Positions 14,129 to 17,205 of a stretch of 17,205 bases of DNA are shown in pieces; position 1 is the stretch's first letter, and every line of letters begins with the position of its first letter. A program made the translations under genes and the position numbers. This stretch comes from Candidatus Doudnabacteria bacterium (GTDB taxonomy: Bacteria > Patescibacteriota > Doudnabacteria > UBA920), in the NCBI GenBank assembly GCA_903913365.1, contig CAIWKW010000059.1, positions 1 to 17,205 on the forward strand, read 5' to 3'. The notes beneath the pieces were generated by a model. It worked only from the letters and a program-made list of their open reading frames with translations, was not told the origin of the DNA and did not search any database.

Positions 14129-14134
14129 TATACT
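14129..14134 (+). promoter_or_regulatory. -10-like box upstream of the 85-aa gene
   Basis: TATACT at 14129-14134; the expected start near 14141 leaves a leader of about 19 nt with a Shine-Dalgarno. The -35 position falls at the edge of the 40-bp palindrome and is weak (CTGGAC). Confidence 0.4.
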
Positions 14135-14159
14135 ATTGCTTTTGGGAAGGAGGAATTTC

Positions 14160-14417
14160 ATGCAACCCGCCAAGCGAATCGAGAATAGATACAAAGAAAT
14201 CGATTTTGTTGTGGTTAGAGAAGTTGCAGACGCAAAGGGTCCGCTATACCGCCGCATTGAACCAAACAAAGATGTTCCATGCAGCGTAAAGTTTCCGAAC
14301 AGCCCAATCCGTTGCGGCGAGCCATCCGTATTTGTCGGTTTAGCCGAAAATGGTTGTGTTGGCATGTGCGGCAACTTTGCCCACGTACCGCCGGGTCGTG
14401 TATACGAAAATGTTTAA
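14160..14417 (+). CDS. 85-aa protein with four cysteines, function unknown
   Basis: ATG 14160-14162 follows a strong Shine-Dalgarno (GGAAGGAGG, about six bases away), which fixes the start. The sequence opens with MQPAKRIENRYKEIDFVVVR and carries four Cys in the second half: DVPC, IRC, NGC and GMC. The order C-x10-C, C-x3-C could form a small zinc or disulfide-held fold. No signal peptide, no TM helix. No family recognised. It is a monocistronic unit with a -10-like box, an upstream palindrome and a clear terminator downstream. Higher GC than the neighbouring genes. Confidence 0.7.
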   Translation: MQPAKRIENRYKEIDFVVVREVADAKGPLYRRIEPNKDVPCSVKFPNSPIRCGEPSVFVGLAENGCVGMCGNFAHVPPGRVYENV

Positions 14418-14429
14418 CACATGCAATTA

Positions 14430-14471
14430 GCGCACGCAGCCTTTCGGGCAGCGTGCGCTTCAACTTTTTTT
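14430..14471 (+). terminator. Intrinsic terminator of the 85-aa gene
   Basis: GCGCACGC (14430-14437) pairs with GCGTGCGC (14451-14458); inside, past an A-A mismatch, GCC pairs with GGC around TTTCG. A run of seven T (14465-14471) follows. Confidence 0.9.
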
Positions 14472-14484
14472 ATACCCTATGGCC

Positions 14485-14591
14485 TGTCATTGCGAGGAGC
14501 ATCAAAGAACTATTTTAGCCGCGACGAAGCAATCTTTTTCAGGCTATTAAGATTGCTTCGCGTGTTGCCTAGTATTGCGCTCGCAATGACA
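14485..14591. repeat. 107-bp palindromic repeat, copy A
   Basis: Ends in TGTCATTGCGAG and CTCGCAATGACA (12-bp terminal inverted repeat) and has an inner pair CGAAGCAATCTT / AAGATTGCTTCG. Identical to copy B at 105 of 107 positions and in the same orientation. It ends 4 bp before the stop codon of the GIY-YIG gene. Confidence 0.97.
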
Positions 14592-14595
14592 ATTG

Positions 14596-14886
14596 TTAAA
14601 TTATTTTTTTATATAAATCTTCCCACTTGGGATTTTTTAAATTTACTAAATCAATTTTCTTTTGCCGTGAGCCTGCTTTAATTTGTTTTTCCCTTAAAAT
14701 AGCGCTTTCTACACTTTGAGTTTCTTCAAAATAGACCAGCTTTGTAACGTTATATTTTTCTGTGAATCCTTTAGCTAAATGATTTTTATGTTCGTATACT
14801 CGTCGGATAAGATTATTAGTGACACCTGTGTATAAAACGCTGTTTGTGAAATTGCTTAAAATATAAACGTAATAGTGTTTCTCCAT
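14596..14886 (-). CDS. GIY-YIG nuclease family protein (UPF0213/YhbQ-like)
   Basis: 96 residues, usual length for the single-domain family. Family features: YYVYILSN (5-12, the GIY strand), LYTGVTNNLIRRVYEH (18-33, the YIG element as Y19-T20-G21, with R28 and H33), VYFEETQSVESAILREKQIK (51-70, carrying the catalytic Glu region) and SRQKKIDLVNLKNPKWEDL (73-91). It should cut DNA in a metal-dependent way, but the target of these free-standing proteins is unknown. Start ATG 14886-14884 has a perfect AGGAGG Shine-Dalgarno on the complement. Directly flanked by 107-bp repeats, unlike any other gene here. Confidence 0.93.
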   Translation of the reverse strand: MEKHYYVYILSNFTNSVLYTGVTNNLIRRVYEHKNHLAKGFTEKYNVTKLVYFEETQSVESAILREKQIKAGSRQKKIDLVNLKNPKWEDLYKKII

Positions 14887-14913
14887 AACCCTCCTAAGGT
14901 TAAAGACTCCGGT

Positions 14914-14957
14914 AAAGATTGCTTCGCGTTTTGCTCAGTGTTACGCTCGCAATGACA
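14914..14957. repeat. Divergent half copy of the 107-bp repeat
   Basis: AAGATTGCTTCGCG, then CTCGCAATGACA, matches the right half of copies A and B with about six differences. It lies 9 bp before copy B, upstream of the GIY-YIG start. Confidence 0.85.
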
Positions 14958-14966
14958 ATCAGTTAC

Positions 14967-15073
14967 TGTCATTGCGAGGAGCATCAAAGAACTATTTTAG
15001 CCGCGACGAAGCAATCTTTCTCAGGCTGTTAAGATTGCTTCGCGTGTTGCCTAGTATTGCGCTCGCAATGACA
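14967..15073. repeat. 107-bp palindromic repeat, copy B
   Basis: Differs from copy A at only two positions (a T/C in the ATCTTT run and an A/G in GGCTATTAAG). It ends 13 bp before the stop of the Kef-type gene. Confidence 0.97.
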
Positions 15074-15086
15074 AGAAGTGACTGGC

Positions 15087-16805
15087 CTAATGCTCGTGGT
15101 TAAACAAAATATCCAAATGCTGCTCGCGCAATTTTTTTAAGCCAGCGGAAAATTCTTTTACTCCCAAAATTTTTGCCAAATGCTGTCCGCCCATAAAGTG
15201 CGGGGAAATAACATAGTCCACGCCTTCTTCGTACAAAGTTTTAATTTCCGCTTCACTTTGGGCAATAAAAATCATTTTTGGCCTTGAGCGCTTGCCGTGG
15301 GTTAATCTTTTTACCGTATAAATTAATTCCATATTATCGTTAAAATCCGGCACTGTGGAAATAACCAGTTTGGCCATGGGCAAATTAATTTGCTCCTGCA
15401 CAAAGCTGTCGGTAATATCCCCGCAAATCGCTTTAATCCCGCGGTTTGCATATTTTTCCACAATTTCCGGATTAAAATCCACCACCACAAATGCTATTTT
15501 CTGTTTTTCCAAAGTGTGGATTAAATGATGACCCAAGCGGTCCGCGCCCACCAAAATAATATGGTTTTTTAGCGGAACAACGTTAGCGTGCTTTTCCGCT
15601 ATGCCGCCGCGAAAATCAAAAATTTTTAAAACCGGTTTTAAAAATTCATAAAAACTATTGGCATACATAATGCTGTAAGAAGAAAGCGCTATGGTTATCA
15701 TGCCGATTAAAGTAATTAGCGCTAAATCTTTTTGCCCCAAATAGCCGAGGCCAAGCCCCGTGGTTATTAAAATAAAACTGAACTCGGAAATTTGCCCCAC
15801 TGTAACGCCGGCAAAAAATCCGGTTCTCGGTTTATAGCCAAGCAGGCCTAAAAGCACCATAACAATTATCGGGTTGCCAACAAGTACAAACAAAGAAAGA
15901 ATTATGGCCGGTACGGTTATTGAACCAAGACTGCTAAGCATCAGGCCCGAGCCCATAACAATAAAAAAGATGATAATAAAAAAATCGCGTATAGGGCGGA
16001 TTTTCCCGCTTATTTCATAATGCACTCCGCTTCTGGCCAAGGATAAGCCGGCTAAAAAACCGCCAATTTCCAAAGAAAAACCCATAATCGGCATGGATAC
16101 AAAAGCCGCAAGGCCGAGGGCCCAGGCAAGCGAGAACACCAGCATCAGCTCGTCGTTGTTGCCTATGTACTGCATTATTTTTGGGAAAACTTTTGCGCTT
16201 AGCCACCAAATAGTTAAAATTAAGATTAGGCCTCTAACGCAGGCCATCATTATAGTCTGCCATATTGGCAGGCTGGAATAGATTGTACTTTGATTTTGCC
16301 CAAGACTGGAAAGAACCACCAGCATTAAAATGGCAATAAAATCTTGCGTTAAAAAAATTCCCACCACCAGCTTGCCATACAAACTTTGCAAATCTTTTTT
16401 TTCGCTTAAAAGTTTGACAACAATAATCGTGGAAGAAAAAGTTAAAGCCGGCGCAATATACAAGCTGGAAATTGAGCTAAAGCCCAAAGCTTTTAAAATT
16501 CCGTAACCGGCCAGAGTGGTAAAAACCACTTGGCCAACGCCAACAAGCAGTGCGGTTTTGCCAATGCGCTTAAGCTGGCTAATATCCAGCTGCAGACCGA
16601 CCATAAAGAGCAATAAGGTAATACCGACTTGCGCCAAAGAAGAAAAAGCATCGCTTTGGTGAAGCTGGTAAAAGCCAAGCGGGCCGACAATCAAACCGGT
16701 TATAATATAGGCAACAACGCTCGGTTGCTTAAGAAGACTAACCAAAAATGACACCAATCCGGCTAAAATTAAAACTGTGGTAAGCTCTAAAAATAAATTG
16801 TTCAT
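15087..16805 (-). CDS. Kef-type cation/proton antiporter with RCK (TrkA-N) domain
   Basis: 572 residues. The N-terminal part (about 1-390) has roughly twelve TM helices of the CPA2/Na_H_Exchanger fold with typical segments ITGLIVGPLG (35-44), LLLFMVGLQLD (64-74), LTFSSTIIVVKLL (121-133) and LTQDFIAIL (152-160, D155 in the antiport site). After a linker an RCK domain begins at KNHIILVGADRLGHHL (413-428), with the acidic end of the second strand at D443. The nucleotide loop reads GADRLG instead of GxGxxG. It would exchange K+ or Na+ for H+ in the cytoplasmic membrane under ligand control. Start ATG 16805-16803 has a promoter about 50 bp upstream. Confidence 0.92.
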   Translation of the reverse strand: MNNLFLELTTVLILAGLVSFLVSLLKQPSVVAYIITGLIVGPLGFYQLHQSDAFSSLAQVGITLLLFMVGLQLDISQLKRIGKTALLVGVGQVVFTTLAGYGILKALGFSSISSLYIAPALTFSSTIIVVKLLSEKKDLQSLYGKLVVGIFLTQDFIAILMLVVLSSLGQNQSTIYSSLPIWQTIMMACVRGLILILTIWWLSAKVFPKIMQYIGNNDELMLVFSLAWALGLAAFVSMPIMGFSLEIGGFLAGLSLARSGVHYEISGKIRPIRDFFIIIFFIVMGSGLMLSSLGSITVPAIILSLFVLVGNPIIVMVLLGLLGYKPRTGFFAGVTVGQISEFSFILITTGLGLGYLGQKDLALITLIGMITIALSSYSIMYANSFYEFLKPVLKIFDFRGGIAEKHANVVPLKNHIILVGADRLGHHLIHTLEKQKIAFVVVDFNPEIVEKYANRGIKAICGDITDSFVQEQINLPMAKLVISTVPDFNDNMELIYTVKRLTHGKRSRPKMIFIAQSEAEIKTLYEEGVDYVISPHFMGGQHLAKILGVKEFSAGLKKLREQHLDILFNHEH

Positions 16806-16856
16806 TTAATTAAACAGTGTTTGGATTTTGATTTCAGATTGATTGATATTTATTTA

Positions 16857-16884
16857 ATTATAACATGGGTTGAACAAAATCCAA
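16857..16884 (-). promoter_or_regulatory. Promoter for the Kef-type gene
   Basis: On the minus strand TTGGAT (16884-16879), 16-nt spacer, TATAAT (16862-16857) with an upstream TG (extended -10, TGTTATAAT). Leader about 45 nt. It overlaps the divergent plus-strand promoter. Confidence 0.6.
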
Positions 16885-16898
16885 AAATTAGTTAAAAT
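16870..16898 (+). promoter_or_regulatory. Promoter for the kinase gene
   Basis: TTGAAC (16870-16875), a 17-nt spacer and TAAAAT (16893-16898). The ATG at 16914 is 15 bases past the -10 box, so the leader is almost absent. The two divergent promoters interleave, so RNA polymerase may not occupy both at once. Confidence 0.55.
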
Positions 16899-16913
16899 AA
16901 AGCATACACCAAT

Positions 16914-17205
16914 ATGGATTTAGATATAATTTTTTTAATTGGCCCTCAGGGCAGCGGAAAAGGGACACAGGCGAAGATTCTTGCCAAACGTTTAGGCTTT
17001 TTTTATTGGGAAAACGGGGCAATTTTAAGGCAAATTTCCAAAGAAGAAACCCCAACCGGCAAACAGGTTAAGAGTTTAATAGACAACGGAACTCGTACTG
17101 ACCTTGAAAATATTCCTGAATATAAATTAGACATAAAAGAACAAGGAATTACATTTCCTGTTGTTAAACCGCCCATAAAGGTAGAATATATTATGGATAA
17201 AAATC
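16914..17205 (+). CDS. Adenylate-kinase-like nucleoside monophosphate kinase, N-terminal part
   Basis: 97 residues before the window ends. It has a clean P-loop GPQGSGKGTQ at 10-19, then KILAKRLGFFYWENGAILRQI and GKQVKSLIDNGT, matching the adenylate kinase pattern of P-loop, AMP-binding helix and G-x-x-V-x-x-x-I-x-x-G. From about residue 61 (RTDLENIPEYKLD...) the sequence no longer shows the expected LVPDE-type motif and next helix. The remainder may be an unusual domain or a fusion. The start follows a near-leaderless promoter. Gene symbol withheld since the adk identity is uncertain past residue 60. Confidence 0.75.
   Translation, partial: MDLDIIFLIGPQGSGKGTQAKILAKRLGFFYWENGAILRQISKEETPTGKQVKSLIDNGTRTDLENIPEYKLDIKEQGITFPVVKPPIKVEYIMDKN

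Larger units (their letters stand above)
14485..15073. mobile_element. Candidate repeat-flanked GIY-YIG unit
   Basis: A 589-bp block consisting of copy A, the GIY-YIG gene, a divergent half copy and copy B, with almost nothing else in it. The near-identical direct repeats on each side of a small nuclease gene resemble a minimal mobile cassette. There is no transposase and I cannot see target-site duplications. Calling it mobile is inference. Confidence 0.45.

Noticed and set aside
14097..14159. Longer form (106 aa) of the 85-aa ORF starting inside the 40-bp palindrome
   Set aside because: The strong Shine-Dalgarno lies just before 14160, and the upstream start would precede the -10-like box.
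14485..15073. Classical insertion sequence
   Set aside because: No transposase frame in the block; the only gene is a 96-aa GIY-YIG protein.
1..17205. Alternative genetic code (UGA as glycine, as in Gracilibacteria)
   Set aside because: All large genes are complete with the standard code and one small ORF ends naturally in TGA.
1..17205. tRNA or rRNA genes
   Set aside because: No cloverleaf with TTCGA-type T-loop and CCA-like end, and no rRNA-like stretch was seen by eye.

Overview
The window looks like a chromosomal piece of a Patescibacteria (CPR / Parcubacteria-type) genome. It is AT-rich and compact, with short or absent leaders, a single-copy set of housekeeping genes and many small palindromic repeats between genes. 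Reading frames fit the standard bacterial code: large genes end in TAA or TAG, and the only TGA stop is on one small ORF. The lineage call is inference from gene content and style; there is no rRNA or tRNA to anchor it.

Layout. (1) 1-2311, minus strand: the edge of a DUF559 nuclease-like gene and a GT-C membrane glycosyltransferase. (2) 2325-8015, plus strand: an envelope-glycan block with a 3-TM protein, a membrane GT2 with DxD/ED/QxxRW motifs, a YfhO-like membrane protein that overlaps the GT2 stop by one base, and a WecA/MraY-family polyprenyl-phosphate sugar-phosphate transferase. Together these could start, extend and finish a lipid-linked surface glycan. (3) 8137-11652: rplU, an MBL-fold hydrolase, recR and dnaB. 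(4) 11745-14471: cysS interrupted on both sides by an island of very small genes (a 29-aa one-TM protein, an 80-aa CxC/CxxH protein, a 9-cysteine 80-aa protein and an 85-aa 4-cysteine protein), most with clear Shine-Dalgarno sites and hairpin terminators. (5) 14485-15073: a GIY-YIG nuclease gene bracketed by two 107-bp repeats that differ at two positions, a candidate minimal mobile unit. (6) 15087-17205: a Kef-type cation/proton antiporter with an RCK domain, and the start of an adenylate-kinase-like gene, transcribed divergently.

The most unusual aspect is the number and variety of palindromic elements. At least eight unrelated kinds occur in 17 kb. One 60-bp palindrome sits in frame inside recR and adds 20 codons to the Toprim region. 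One 20-bp perfect palindrome interrupts a repeat whose uninterrupted relative lies about 750 bp away. A CTACAGA-heptamer hairpin replaces the leader of the GT2 gene, and a 40-bp perfect palindrome precedes a small gene. Two small nuclease genes (GIY-YIG and DUF559) adjoin such elements. I propose, as inference only, that the nucleases help spread or fix them.
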